Source: Nocardia tenerifensis NBRC 101015
GTDB taxonomy: Bacteria > Actinomycetota > Actinomycetes > Mycobacteriales > Mycobacteriaceae
Length of the DNA stretch: 64,000 bases
Reading direction: 5' to 3'
Assembly (NCBI RefSeq): GCF_000308715.1
Contig: NZ_BAGH01000101.1
Location: 1-64,000, forward strand
Below are positions 16,487-24,746 of this stretch, one piece after another (the stretch's first letter is position 1; every line of letters starts with the position of its first letter). Under the pieces are notes generated by a model. It had not been told where the DNA came from, did not search any database, and worked only from the letters and a program-made list of their open reading frames with translations. Position numbers and translations under genes: made by a program.

Positions 16487-16843
16487 TCAGTTCGGGGTCG
16501 GCGGACCGGGATCGCACCCCGTCGTTTCATGTGCTCTGCCGAGGAAATACAGGCCGGTGCGGGCAGTTTCGCGGGCCGCCCGAACTTGGCCGAGGGTTGT
16601 GGCGGAGGCCAGTTGGTTGCGTGCGGTATTCAGCCGGTCCGCGGCCTCGGCAAGCAAGCCGAGCGCGGCGTCGTCCTGGGCAGCGAGCGTGGTGAGTTCG
16701 CGGCCCAACCGGTCGACGTATCCGCGAACCTCATGCTTTGCCTCTTCGACCCGCTCGGCATCGCCGGACCATTCCCTCGAGATCCACCACGCGATGAATG
16801 CCAGCACCGCTATGACCAGAACCAGGAACAGCAGCCGACCCAC
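16487..16843 (-). CDS. Membrane-anchored helical protein
   Basis: A 118-residue protein with one N-terminal membrane segment (LLFLVLVIAVLAFIAWWISR) and a helical cytoplasmic or periplasmic domain (VEEAKHEVRGYVDRLGRELT, LLAEAADRLNTARNQLASAT). It ends in a short Pro tail. No family is recognised, although small actinobacterial proteins of this layout are common. It is divergent from the leader element at 16931 and the CBS gene. Confidence 0.65.
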   Translation of the reverse strand: MGRLLFLVLVIAVLAFIAWWISREWSGDAERVEEAKHEVRGYVDRLGRELTTLAAQDDAALGLLAEAADRLNTARNQLASATTLGQVRAARETARTGLYFLGRAHETTGCDPGPPTPN

Positions 16844-16930
16844 ACCGTCAGCTTACGACCGGCGCGCAGGCTGTCGCAGCGGCGGCTCGCGCGTGTTCGT
16901 ACTCGGTGTCGGATTTGCCACCACACAGCA

Positions 16931-16974
16931 TTTACGGCATCTTTACGGGTGGTGTGCCGGGAAGTCTGGTCGGC
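16931..16974 (+). promoter_or_regulatory. Shared leader element, copy A (upstream of CBS/ArsB-NhaD genes)
   Basis: TTTACGGCATCTTTACG (direct TTTAC repeat, 11-bp period) is followed by GCCGGGAAGTCTGGTCGGC at 16956-16974. The element lies 150 bp upstream of the CBS gene, on its sense strand. It is one of six near-identical copies in 16.9-31.9 kb. The TAC nine bases before the 19-mer may be part of a -10 box. Confidence 0.65.
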
Positions 16975-17124
16975 GACCCGGCTCGTGATCACGGGGCGGG
17001 CGGTCCGGCGATGGGGAGTGCGGGGTGTGCACATCTGCGAGTTACGCGGCGGTATTCGCGACTGATGACGGCTGTCGCGGCGAATGCGTGACTTATCTGG
17101 TTGCCGAGGTCGTATCGTGCTTGT

Positions 17125-17577
17125 GTGCAAGCACGCCAGATCGCCGAGGAGTATCCGTCGGTGACCAAGGATTCCGATGCGCTCGCTGCGGCGAAACTGC
17201 TGGCCGAGTATCGGTTGCCGGGCATTGTGGTGACCGACGGCGAGCGGGTGCCGCGTGCGGTGCTGCCGGCATCGCAGGTCGTGCGGTTCCTGGTGCCCGG
17301 ATATGTGCAGGACGACCCGTCGCTGGCAGGGGTGCTGTCGGAATCGGTGGCAGACCGGACCGCAGATGCCTTGCGCGGCAAAACGGTTGGCGAGATGCTG
17401 CCCGACCCGAAGGCCAAGCCGGTGCTACCGGTGGTCCGTGCCGACGACACGGTCATCGAGGTGGCCGCGTTGATGGCTCGTGCGCGTTGTCCTTTGGTCG
17501 CAGTGGTCGAGGGCAAGCAGATGATCGGGGTGATCACCGCGTCGCGTCTGCTGCAGGTGGCGTTGACTCGAACCTGA
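17125..17577 (+). CDS. CBS-domain protein
   Basis: A 150-residue protein with two CBS motifs: residues about 1-60 ([33 protein letters not shown]) and about 95-150 ([37 protein letters not shown]). Such pairs bind adenosine nucleotides and control partner enzymes or channels. GTG 17125 is chosen because TATCGT precedes it by six bases, giving a leaderless mRNA; a TTG eight codons upstream is possible. It is followed after 28 bp by the ArsB/NhaD permease, so it probably regulates that transporter. Confidence 0.82.
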   Translation: MQARQIAEEYPSVTKDSDALAAAKLLAEYRLPGIVVTDGERVPRAVLPASQVVRFLVPGYVQDDPSLAGVLSESVADRTADALRGKTVGEMLPDPKAKPVLPVVRADDTVIEVAALMARARCPLVAVVEGKQMIGVITASRLLQVALTRT

Positions 17578-17605
17578 GCGGGTTTGTGGTGGCGGAGGCC
17601 AGCCG

Positions 17606-18895
17606 GTGACGGCGGTCGCGTTGGTGACCTTCGTGGTGGCGTACACGCTGATCGCCACCGAACGCATCCACAAGACCAAGGCCGCTCTCGGCGGCGCGGC
17701 GGTGGTGCTGGGGCTGGGTGTCCTCGATTCCGGTGAAGCGTTCTTCTCCCACGACACCGGCGTCGACTGGGATGTCGTGCTGCTGTTGTTCGGGATGATG
17801 ATCATCGTCGGCGTGCTGCGGCAGACGGGAGTGTTCGAATACACCGCGATCTGGGCGGCCAAGCGCGCCAAGGGTTCTCCGGTGCGGGTGATGATCCTGC
17901 TGACGGTGATCACCGCTGTCGCGTCGGCGCTGCTGGACAACGTCACGACCGTGTTGCTGATCGCACCGGTCACGGTGCTGGTCTGCGATCGCCTCGGTAT
18001 CCGGGCGGCGCCGTTCTTGATCGCGGAGGTACTGGCTTCCAATATCGGTGGTGCTGCCACGTTGATCGGTGACCCGCCCAACATCATCGTCGGCAGCCGA
18101 AGTGGGTTGTCGTTCAACGACTTCCTGGCGCACATGACACCGATCGTGGTGCTCGAACTGGCGGTGTTCACGCTGGTGTTGCCCCGGCTGTTCCGTGGAT
18201 CGTTCGACGTGCGACCGGATCGGATTGCCGAGGTGATGGCCTTGAACGAGGGGGAGGCCATTCGGGATCGGACGCTGCTGATCAAATGCGGTGTCGTGCT
18301 GGCGGCGGTGTTCACCGGGTTCGTGGCGCATTCGCTGATCCATGTCGATCCGGCGGTGGTCGCGCTGCTCGGTGCGGGTGTGCTGGTGGTGATCTCGGGA
18401 ACCGAGCCCGGCGACTACTTGTCAGGGGTCGAATGGGAGACGCTGCTGTTCTTCGCCGGCTTGTTCATCATGGTCGGCGCACTGGTCAAGACCGGGGTGG
18501 TGGCGACGATGGCGCGCTGGGCCGCCGATGCGACCGGCGGCCGTGCGCTGGTGGCAGTGCTGCTGATCCTGGTGGTGTCGGCGGTGTTGTCCGGCGTCAT
18601 CGACAACATCCCCTATGTGGCCACCATGAGCCCGTTGGTGGCCGACTTGGCGGGCACGATCGACAACCCGGTGCACGCTGACGCGCTGTGGTGGTCGCTG
18701 ACCCTCGGATCCGATTTCGGCGGCAACCTGACCGCGGTTGGCGCCAGCGCGAACGTGGTGATGCTCGGCATCGCCGCCCGCGCAGGCACCCCGATCTCGT
18801 TCTGGGAATTCACTCGCAAGGGCGCGGTGATCACGGCCATCACGATCGCCGTCGCGGCGCCCTATCTCTGGTTGCGCTACTTCGCCTTCGGATGA
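17606..18895 (+). CDS. ArsB/NhaD-family (SLC13-like) ion permease
   Basis: A 429-residue membrane protein of the ion transporter superfamily. Two inverted half-repeats carry the hairpin motifs [19 protein letters not shown] and [20 protein letters not shown], and [18 protein letters not shown] is the family substrate motif. About eleven membrane segments are visible. Substrate may be arsenite, Na+ or an organic anion; the family does not decide. Start GTG follows GGAGG. It is probably co-transcribed with the CBS gene. Similar CBS-free arsA/arsB-like permeases occur in M. tuberculosis (Rv2684/Rv2685). Confidence 0.87.
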   Translation: MTAVALVTFVVAYTLIATERIHKTKAALGGAAVVLGLGVLDSGEAFFSHDTGVDWDVVLLLFGMMIIVGVLRQTGVFEYTAIWAAKRAKGSPVRVMILLTVITAVASALLDNVTTVLLIAPVTVLVCDRLGIRAAPFLIAEVLASNIGGAATLIGDPPNIIVGSRSGLSFNDFLAHMTPIVVLELAVFTLVLPRLFRGSFDVRPDRIAEVMALNEGEAIRDRTLLIKCGVVLAAVFTGFVAHSLIHVDPAVVALLGAGVLVVISGTEPGDYLSGVEWETLLFFAGLFIMVGALVKTGVVATMARWAADATGGRALVAVLLILVVSAVLSGVIDNIPYVATMSPLVADLAGTIDNPVHADALWWSLTLGSDFGGNLTAVGASANVVMLGIAARAGTPISFWEFTRKGAVITAITIAVAAPYLWLRYFAFG

Positions 18896-18921
18896 AGCAG
18901 CCAGAGCAAACGAAGGAAGCA

Positions 18922-19491
18922 ATGTTCATCAACCTATGCGATACCACCGGCGCCGCCCTCGAGCACCTCGGGATGGCGTTGGGCTGGGATCCGGTGCAGC
19001 CCCGACGGTTCGGCGGCCGCACCCGCGATATCGACCTGAACGCCGCAGCGTTGCTGTTCGCCGGTACGCAAATCATCGATGTCGTCTATCACGAGCAACT
19101 CAGCTCCCGAGACGGCTCGGTCCGCCACCTCGGCGACAGCATGACCGGTGAAGGAAAAGGCGACAACGAAGTGGTCACCGTCGACCTGACCCGGATACCG
19201 CCGCAGGTAGACACCATCCTCTTCCTCGTCACCTCGTACACAGGCCAAAGCTTCGACCAGATCGACAACGCCTTCTGCCGGGTGATCGACAGCACCTCTG
19301 GCACCGAGATCGCTCACTACAACCTCAGCGGCGGCGCACACACCGGCCTGGTGATGGGCAAAGTCGTTCGCGCCGCGAACTTTTGGCGATTCGAGCCCCT
19401 CGGTGCGACGATCCACGCCCAACATCCCGTCGAAGCCGTCCCGCACATGGCACCGTTCCTGACGACACCACAAACATCGTCCGATACCTGA
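18922..19491 (+). CDS. TerD-family stress protein
   Basis: A 189-residue protein with the TerD beta-sandwich. Family segments are DIDLNAAALLFAGTQIIDVV, DSMTGEGKGDNEVVTVDLTR, TILFLVTSYTGQSFDQIDNA and AHYNLSGGAHTGLVMGKVVR. The DxD/GDN calcium-binding loop is present (GKGDNE). The N-terminus differs from typical TerD (MFINLCDTTGAALEHLGMAL replaces the usual first strands). Start ATG 18922 has GGAAG upstream, 27 bp after the permease stop, so it is likely in the same operon. Confidence 0.85.
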   Translation: MFINLCDTTGAALEHLGMALGWDPVQPRRFGGRTRDIDLNAAALLFAGTQIIDVVYHEQLSSRDGSVRHLGDSMTGEGKGDNEVVTVDLTRIPPQVDTILFLVTSYTGQSFDQIDNAFCRVIDSTSGTEIAHYNLSGGAHTGLVMGKVVRAANFWRFEPLGATIHAQHPVEAVPHMAPFLTTPQTSSDT

Positions 19492-19529
19492 GTCCCACTG
19501 TCACTGTCGGCTCAGTGGTCGTCGCTCGA

Positions 19530-19980
19530 AGGTGTCGAGTCTGGTTTCGGGCGAACTCCGACCCACCCGCGACGATCCGCCTACGACCGCTTGTTCGACC
19601 TCGACAGCGAAGGGATCGCCTGATGGCCACCAAACCCTCGACCAACGGGCCACGCAACATCGGATCCGAAATCGCATATCTGGCATGAGATCTCAAAGCC
19701 CCCACCCTGCTGACGCCGTTGGCCGGCTTGCCGAGCGCGCCCGGAGCGAGGGCTGGAGCCATGAGAAATTCCTGGCCGCCTGTCTGCAGCGCGAAGTCGC
19801 CGCTCGCGAAGCCCACGGCGGCGAGGGGCGCATCCGTGCTGCGAGGTTCCCGTCCCGGAAGTCGTTGGAAGAGTTCGACTAGACCACCAACGCTCCCTCA
19901 AACGCGACACCATCACCCACCTGGGCACGCTGGATTTCATCACTGCCCACGAGAATTCGTGTTCCTCGGCCGCTGCTGAA
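19530..19980 (+). mobile_element. IS21-family remnant (istA tail and decayed istB)
   Basis: An istA-like end (SAYDRLFDLDSEGIA, stop at about 19622) is followed by istB starting MATKPSTNGPRNIGSEIAYL at 19623. istB has an in-frame TGA, then continues in other frames as LAERARSEGWSHEKFLAACL, QREVAAREAHGGEGRIRAAR, FPSRKSLEEFD, HQRSLKRDTITHLGTLDFIT and ends near VFLG, just before the Walker A motif. At least three frame breaks; inactive. Confidence 0.75.
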
Positions 19981-20685
19981 CGCGCGCACCGGGCGATTGA
20001 GGACTTTTCGCCGGGTTCGTGCGGGCTTCGCCGCGAAGATGACCAGATGCTCGACATTTACGCCCGCCCGCCGATGGGCGGATGATCTGTGTCGATGAGT
20101 TCGGGCCGTTGAATCTGTAGCCCTGAGCTGGGCGGGGCCTGTTTCGGCCGGTGCCGATTCACCCGTCGGCTTCCGGATCGGAAGAAAATTTTCGAGATTG
20201 ATGGAACCGATCCGGAACGAGCGGCGTCCAACTCAGTGACACAACAAATCTCGAACCCGAAAGGCCAGATGAAGACCATCCGAATCGCCGTGACACGGTC
20301 GCCAGCGGTTATGCGTCACTGTGCACGCAGCCGCGGAGCGCGGACAGGTTGTGCTGCAACGACGTTGCGGGTGGACTCAATCAGGACATGAGCGCGGGAC
20401 TGACGATGGACACGGACACTGAGGGCCTTCTGCTTACCGGACTCCCGGTGGTCGCAGGTCGCCGTAGCGCGGCGAGGCGAACACCTTTTCAATACCGGAA
20501 CCTGCTGGGCTACTGCAACATCCGGAGCTTCTCGTGTGGCGTTGCAAGCAAGAACGGCCGCTGAGTACCGCCCGGAAGAACTGGGAAAGCTCCGTGATTG
20601 ATGGAACCGATCTCGGTCATGAAGCGTCTAACCATATAGAACAGAACACAACTCGGGCGTGACCATTCACGACGTGAAACCCTAG
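19981..20685. other. Degenerate intergenic region with an imperfect repeat pair
   Basis: No gene with protein-like composition is seen. GATTGATGGAACCGATC occurs at about 20195 and again at about 20600, each followed by loosely similar sequence, which suggests an old duplication or two ends of a lost element. It borders IS630. Confidence 0.4.
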
Positions 20686-21774
20686 CTAGTGTCCTGCGCC
20701 TGAAATTCGTTGAAGATATTTCGCCAGGGAGTTGAGAATCTCCTCGGCGGTCTTCTTCCATACGAACGGTTTCGGGTTGTCGTTCCATGTCGTGATCCAT
20801 GCGTTTACCTGGCGTTCGAGTGATTGGACGCTGGTGTGCACGCCTCGCCGCAGGAGTTGGTCGGTGAGGTATGCGAACCAGCGTTCCACCTGGTTGAGCC
20901 AGGAGGAGCCGGTCGGTGTGAAGTGCACGTGGAAGCGAGGGTGCCGTGCCAGCCACTCGTAGACGGCGGGGGTTTTATGGGTGGAGAGGTTGTCGCACAC
21001 GATATGCACGTCCAACTCGGCCGGCACCGCCTTGTCGATGGCGACCAGAAACTTCTTGTACTCGGCTGCGCGGTGGCGTCGGCGCAGCTCGCTGATCACG
21101 GTGCCGTCGGCGATGTTGAATGCGGCGAACAGTGTTGTGGTTCCGTGGCGTTGGTAGTCGTGGGTGCGTCTTTCGGGCATGCCCGGCATCATCGGCAATA
21201 CCGGCTGGGATCGGTCCAGTGCCTGGATCTGACTCTTCTCGTCCACGCACAGCACCACGGCCCGCTCGGGCGGATTGTGGTACAGGCCAACAACATCGAC
21301 GACTTTCTCCACGAACAGTGGGTCGGTCGACAGCTTGAATCCGTCCTGAATATGTGGTTTGAGGTCGAACTTGCGCCAAATCCGCCCGATCGTCGATTTC
21401 GACAGCCCGCTGTGGGCCGCCATCGAGGCCCGCGACCAGTGCGTCGCGTTCACCGGGCTCGACGCCAACGTGTCGGTGAGGACCTCTTCGACTTGGTCGA
21501 GCAGAATCGAGGACGGTCGGCCGGGTCGCTGCTCGTCGGCCAACCCTGCCAGGCGGGAGGCTATGAACCGCGACCGCCACTTGCCCACCGTTGGCGCCGA
21601 AACACCCAGCCTTGCAGCAACTTCAGTATTAGGGGAAGGCTCGGCGCAGGCAAGCACGATCCGGCACCGTAGCGCATACGCCTGCGACGAACTCGCCGCA
21701 CGCGCACCACGGATCAACGCCGCCCGCTCCTCATCACTGAGCACCAATTCGGCCTTCGGTCGCCCCATCGCCAC
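20686..21774 (-). CDS. IS630-family transposase
   Basis: A 362-residue transposase, apparently intact. It has an N-terminal HTH (SSSQAYALRCRIVLACAEPS, TEVAARLGVSAPTVGKWRSR), then the DDE core: VVLCVDEKSQIQALDRSQP (first Asp), DVHIVCDNLSTHKTPAVYE (second Asp) and TPTGSSWLNQVERWFAYLT (Glu). Start ATG 21774 or 21768. The frame runs through the terminal repeat, and its stop TAG uses the TA target duplication plus the next flanking base. Confidence 0.93.
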   Translation of the reverse strand: MAMGRPKAELVLSDEERAALIRGARAASSSQAYALRCRIVLACAEPSPNTEVAARLGVSAPTVGKWRSRFIASRLAGLADEQRPGRPSSILLDQVEEVLTDTLASSPVNATHWSRASMAAHSGLSKSTIGRIWRKFDLKPHIQDGFKLSTDPLFVEKVVDVVGLYHNPPERAVVLCVDEKSQIQALDRSQPVLPMMPGMPERRTHDYQRHGTTTLFAAFNIADGTVISELRRRHRAAEYKKFLVAIDKAVPAELDVHIVCDNLSTHKTPAVYEWLARHPRFHVHFTPTGSSWLNQVERWFAYLTDQLLRRGVHTSVQSLERQVNAWITTWNDNPKPFVWKKTAEEILNSLAKYLQRISGAGH

Positions 21775-21839
21775 GCACCGAACCTACGCTCCACCAACAC
21801 ATCCCGGAACTAATTGAACGAATTTCAGGCGCAGGACAC
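20689..21839. mobile_element. Intact IS630-family insertion sequence
   Basis: Perfect 23-bp terminal inverted repeats lie at 20689-20711 and 21817-21839 (outer ends GTGTCCTGCGCC...). Both are flanked by TA (20687-20688 and 21840-21841), the expected IS630 target duplication. It carries one full-length transposase. It may be recently active, since the ends match perfectly. Confidence 0.92.
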
Positions 21840-21850
21840 TAGTCGGGGTC

Positions 21851-21891
21851 TATACAAGCCTGGTGTTGGGGAGCTGCAACTCCCCAACACC
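21851..21891 (+). promoter_or_regulatory. Candidate promoter and 5' hairpin of secreted-protein gene
   Basis: TATACA (21851-21856) looks like a -10 box. About six bases later begins GGTGTTGGGGAG-CTGCAA-CTCCCCAACACC (21862-21891), a perfect 12-bp stem that would sit at the very 5' end of the transcript. It ends 57 bp before the ATG at 21949. It could stabilise the mRNA or be a terminator for read-through from the IS; no U-run follows. Confidence 0.5.
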
Positions 21892-21948
21892 CGGAGCTGC
21901 GCGCATGCGCAGCCGTTCGCAGTAACAACCAACTGATAGGAACTCGCA

Positions 21949-22299
21949 ATGAACCGCATCCGCAAGGCTGTCGCCGCAAGCTCAATCGTACTCGCCGGAG
22001 CGGCGCTCGGCTCGGTCTCGACCACCTCTGTCGCTCAGGCGACCCCTCTGGGTTGCACCGCAGGATACCTTGCCTTGGGGGCGTCAGCCTTGAGTGCGCC
22101 TGCTGCGACCACGGGCGTCGGCGCGGGAGCTGTCCTCTTGGGCGCGAGCTCCGCGACCGCAGTGATATTCGACCAGTGTGAAATGTTCGAAGAAGGTCAG
22201 GTCATCGATATTCCAGCAGGAGCCACTTGCTACGCGATAGATACCAGGGCCGTGGTTCCATGCCCGACGCGTGCCCCTGTGTACACGGGTATGGTCTGA
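21949..22299 (+). CDS. Small secreted cysteine-containing protein
   Basis: A 116-residue protein with a clear signal peptide (MNRIRKAVAASSIVLAGAAL, cleavage after ATSVAQA). The mature part starts TPLGCTAG and holds five Cys, some of which may pair, with a hydrophobic Ala/Gly-rich middle (LGASALSAPAATTGVGAGAV). No family is recognised. AGGA precedes the ATG. A two-helix membrane protein follows 41 bp downstream, a layout seen in secreted effector/immunity pairs, but that role is only inference. Confidence 0.65.
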   Translation: MNRIRKAVAASSIVLAGAALGSVSTTSVAQATPLGCTAGYLALGASALSAPAATTGVGAGAVLLGASSATAVIFDQCEMFEEGQVIDIPAGATCYAIDTRAVVPCPTRAPVYTGMV

Positions 22300-22340
22300 A
22301 GTATATAATCCCGGAACCGGAACTGTAGCAGAGAGCGAGC

Positions 22341-22541
22341 GTGACTTCGATGGGCTTGGCAAGGCGATTAGCATTCTGGCTCAACGTAATCGCGCTCGTT
22401 TCTCTCATTGTTGCTGGCGTTGAAATACTGCGTAGTACGAAGTCTCCTTTCGTTCTGGTTCTCGTGTTCGGCGCAGCTGCTTTGATGGGTCTGCACGTAG
22501 TCCAGCAGGTGCTCAGGGTCAATTCGGATAAGCAGGATTAA
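22341..22541 (+). CDS. Small two-helix membrane protein
   Basis: A 66-residue protein starting GTG 22341 with two hydrophobic helices (LAFWLNVIALVSLIVAGVEI and FVLVLVFGAAALMGLHVVQQ) and a short basic-to-acidic tail (RVNSDKQD). It follows the secreted protein, probably in the same transcript. No family is recognised. It could be an immunity or secretion accessory protein. Confidence 0.55.
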   Translation: MTSMGLARRLAFWLNVIALVSLIVAGVEILRSTKSPFVLVLVFGAAALMGLHVVQQVLRVNSDKQD

Positions 22542-22691
22542 GAAACTAACACTATTGTCCTAGCGCGCCCGATGCTCGGTTGCCTCAACCAGGAGGCACC
22601 TGTTCGGGCGGTGACGCGCTGACCGAATCGCATGGCACCACACGGCCTGCACTGATTGCGGGATGCTATTCGCCGAGGACATTGCGTGACT

Positions 22692-22950
22692 GCACGCCAG
22701 AATTAGCGCAGCCACTCACCGTAGCCGCAGGCCCGGTCGACGACACTGCCGCCTTCGAAGTCGCCTTGCGGCTCAAGGCTATCGGCGACCCAGTTCGGGT
22801 ATCGGAGTCGGCGGTCAGCCACCACCTGACCCAGCTCCGCAACGCGGGCCTCGTCGAGCCCGAACGCCGGGAAATGAACACCGTCCACCGCGCCCGCCGC
22901 GATGCCTCACCGCCCTGTGCGTCGTCCTCGACCCCAACTGCTGCCCCTGA
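22692..22950 (+). pseudogene. arsR: Decayed ArsR/SmtB-family repressor
   Basis: Recognisable parts are RLKAIGDPVR, then directly VSESAVSHHLTQLRNAGLVE (the recognition helix) and PERREMNTVH. About 30 residues normally between them, including the metal-binding helix, are missing. A frameshift follows, after which the C-terminal CVVLDPNCCP and stop match arsenic-type ArsR proteins. No start codon fits. The gene is inactive. Confidence 0.65.
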
Positions 22951-23111
22951 TTCGACTGCCTCGCGCCTCATAGCAGGGTAGTGGTGACAGTTCTGCCGAT
23001 CTGAAACCGAATTTCGCAGCGTGGCTGGCAGTTCGGGCGAGTACTATCGCGGCACTGCCCGCTCGACGAAGAGCGTCGAGACCGCTAGGCGCCGTCGAGG
23101 AGTTGTCTGCG

Positions 23112-23255
23112 ATGACCGGAGCTGTCGCGTTGATTGCTGTCGCCGCGTTCGTCGGCATCGCTGTCCTTCTGCGCTTTCAGAATCGTCGAAATGCCGCTCT
23201 GGATCAAGACGATCCGGGAGGGGACGGCAGAGAAGCTGAACAGGCCCATACTTAG
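23112..23255 (+). CDS. 47-residue membrane peptide
   Basis: ATG 23112 with GAGGAG nine bases upstream gives MTGAVALIAVAAFVGIAVLL, one membrane helix, then RFQNRRNAALDQDDPGGDGR, a basic-acidic cytoplasmic tail. It converges with the TrkA-N gene, whose stop lies 6 bp away on the other strand. No family is recognised. Confidence 0.5.
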   Translation: MTGAVALIAVAAFVGIAVLLRFQNRRNAALDQDDPGGDGREAEQAHT

Positions 23256-23261
23256 TTCTGC

Positions 23262-23945
23262 CTAGTCCAGTGGGGGCCTCGAGGCTTGATCAGGGTCGGT
23301 CGTTCGTCCTGGCGGTGGCCATGCCGCGCGGATCACCAACAGTCGATCCGAGGCGCTCAACAGCGAGGTGTCGAGGTCGACGCGCCAGCGCAGCCGGTCC
23401 CCGCGGCGCACAGCCAGCACAAGCGATCCGCAATCGCTCGGATAGTGCCCGATTTCGTTGGCGCGCACCGGGCGTTCTGCGACAACCCATTGCGGGGAGG
23501 TCCACATGGCCCGCCGGAACTCGGTGAGCAGGCCGGGACGACGGATGCTCAATCCGACCAGCCGTCCGATGAGTTTGCTGGTCACGACGACTTGGTCGGC
23601 GCCCAGGTGTTCGGCCACGCCTTTCCAGCCGCCCGCGCGTAAGGATGTGCAGATAGTGGCGTAGTTGTTGAGCCCACGTACCGCGGAGGTGATGCGCACA
23701 GCTTCGCTGTCCGCACCGACCGCGATGGTGACAGCGAGGGCGTGACCTGCTCCGGCGCAGCGCAGGACGTCGAGGTCGCGAGCGTCGCCGAGGATGGAGT
23801 GCGCGCCATCGTTTCGGGCCAGGGCGGTGCGCGCGGGATCGGTGTCGATGACGGTCAATGGGGACCCAGGGCTGGCCTCAGCGATCGCGTGCGCGGCGTT
23901 GCGGCCGGTACCGCCGTATCCGATGACAATCGAGTGTGCGGTCAA
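23262..23945 (-). CDS. TrkA-N (RCK) domain protein
   Basis: A 227-residue RCK-type protein. SIVIGYGGTGRNAAHAIAEA is the Rossmann nucleotide loop, LTVIDTDPART the acidic strand end that binds NAD(H) ribose, and AHSILGDARDLDVLRCAGAG the following strand. A TrkA-C-like tail (GSLVLAVRRGDRLRWRVDLD) completes it. There is no pore or membrane segment, so it presumably gates a separate K+ transporter. TTG 23945 is supported by AGGAG seven bases upstream. The GTG at 24005 falls inside leader copy F. Confidence 0.8.
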   Translation of the reverse strand: MTAHSIVIGYGGTGRNAAHAIAEASPGSPLTVIDTDPARTALARNDGAHSILGDARDLDVLRCAGAGHALAVTIAVGADSEAVRITSAVRGLNNYATICTSLRAGGWKGVAEHLGADQVVVTSKLIGRLVGLSIRRPGLLTEFRRAMWTSPQWVVAERPVRANEIGHYPSDCGSLVLAVRRGDRLRWRVDLDTSLLSASDRLLVIRAAWPPPGRTTDPDQASRPPLD

Positions 23946-23984
23946 CGCAGGGCTCCTGGTGTTTGGGCAACGTGTGATCACCTC

Positions 23985-24020
23985 GCCGACCAGTCTTCCC
24001 GGCACTCCGGGCGCTCACGG
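23985..24020 (-). promoter_or_regulatory. Shared leader element, copy F (upstream of TrkA-N gene)
   Basis: GCCGGGAAGACTGGTCGGC (minus strand, 24003 to 23985) differs from the consensus at one position (T to A). It lies 39 bp upstream of the TTG start. TACCGT upstream may be the -10 box. The TTTAC direct repeat is absent. Confidence 0.55.
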
Positions 24021-24092
24021 TAGCAGCTCGGCCCGGCGAGGACTGGCAGTCCGCGAGGTGTGTTGGCGGGGGAACGACGGCACGGCTGGTAG

Positions 24093-24527
24093 TCAAGGCG
24101 CCAGCAGCAGTCCGACTCCGACGAGCAGAAGCGGAATCAGCACGGCCGCAATGACGATGGCGAGCAGTGCACCGCGACCGGGGCGTTGCTGAGGCCAGAA
24201 CCCGGCCGCGCCCGCAGAGTAGATGGTGTATGGCGGGGTGTAGTAGAGCTGTACCGGTCCACGAGTGGTGTCGATGTCGAGCAGGGCTTTGCCGACCTGC
24301 CACCAGGTGTACTGCGAGTACAGCTGAACGCGGTAGTGCCCTGGCGGCACCATCACGTGGTTTCTTCCCGGCGCCAGGGAATACCGCAAGCCATAGCCGA
24401 AATCGGCCACCATGGTCAGGTGCCGATACCGGGATTTGATCGGCGTGCTCGCCTCGATGAAGACCGCCACGGCTGAGGTGGGTGCAGGGCGCTGGAAGGG
24501 AGGCTGTGTCCCCGGGGTAAACATCAT
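24093..24527 (-). CDS. Tail-anchored membrane protein of unknown function
   Basis: A 144-residue protein starting MMFTPGTQPPFQRPAPTSAV, with GGGGG before the double ATG. The middle is beta-rich (AVFIEASTPIKSRYRHLTMV, RYSLAPGRNHVMVPPGHYRV, YYTPPYTIYSAGAAGF) and ends in one membrane helix (ALLAIVIAAVLIPLLLVGVG). The soluble part probably faces the cytoplasm. It lies between leader copies E and F, both on its strand, so it may share control with the TrkA-N gene. Confidence 0.65.
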   Translation of the reverse strand: MMFTPGTQPPFQRPAPTSAVAVFIEASTPIKSRYRHLTMVADFGYGLRYSLAPGRNHVMVPPGHYRVQLYSQYTWWQVGKALLDIDTTRGPVQLYYTPPYTIYSAGAAGFWPQQRPGRGALLAIVIAAVLIPLLLVGVGLLLAP

Positions 24528-24618
24528 GAGCCCCCGCGAATGTCGGGCAGCCGACAAACCAACGCCATGGTGCGCCCGCCGTTCCCATCGAGGCCGACCC
24601 GCTTCCCCGGGCCTTGCC

Positions 24619-24660
24619 GCCGACCAGACTGCCCGGCACACCACTGGTACCGATGCCGCA
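24619..24660 (-). promoter_or_regulatory. Shared leader element, copy E (upstream of tail-anchored protein)
   Basis: GCCGGGCAGTCTGGTCGGC (minus strand, 24637 to 24619) differs from the consensus at one position (A to C). TGCGGCATCGGTACC replaces the TTTACGGCATCTTTAC repeat of copies A, B and D with the same spacing. It lies about 90 bp upstream of the ATG. Confidence 0.55.
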
Positions 24661-24746
24661 CCGATTGTCGTCGACGCATGCGGGGGCGCGATATGTCCAT
24701 TCGACACGATCGGGAAAACTCGTAGAGCTCGGCCCATTCGGGCGAT

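Noticed and set aside
16956..16974. Cobalamin riboswitch core (GGGAAG-type sequence)
   Set aside because: The 19-mer resembles the GCCGGGAAGxCxGGTG core, but the required GGTG-TCC pairing partner, B12 box and upstream arms are absent in all six copies.
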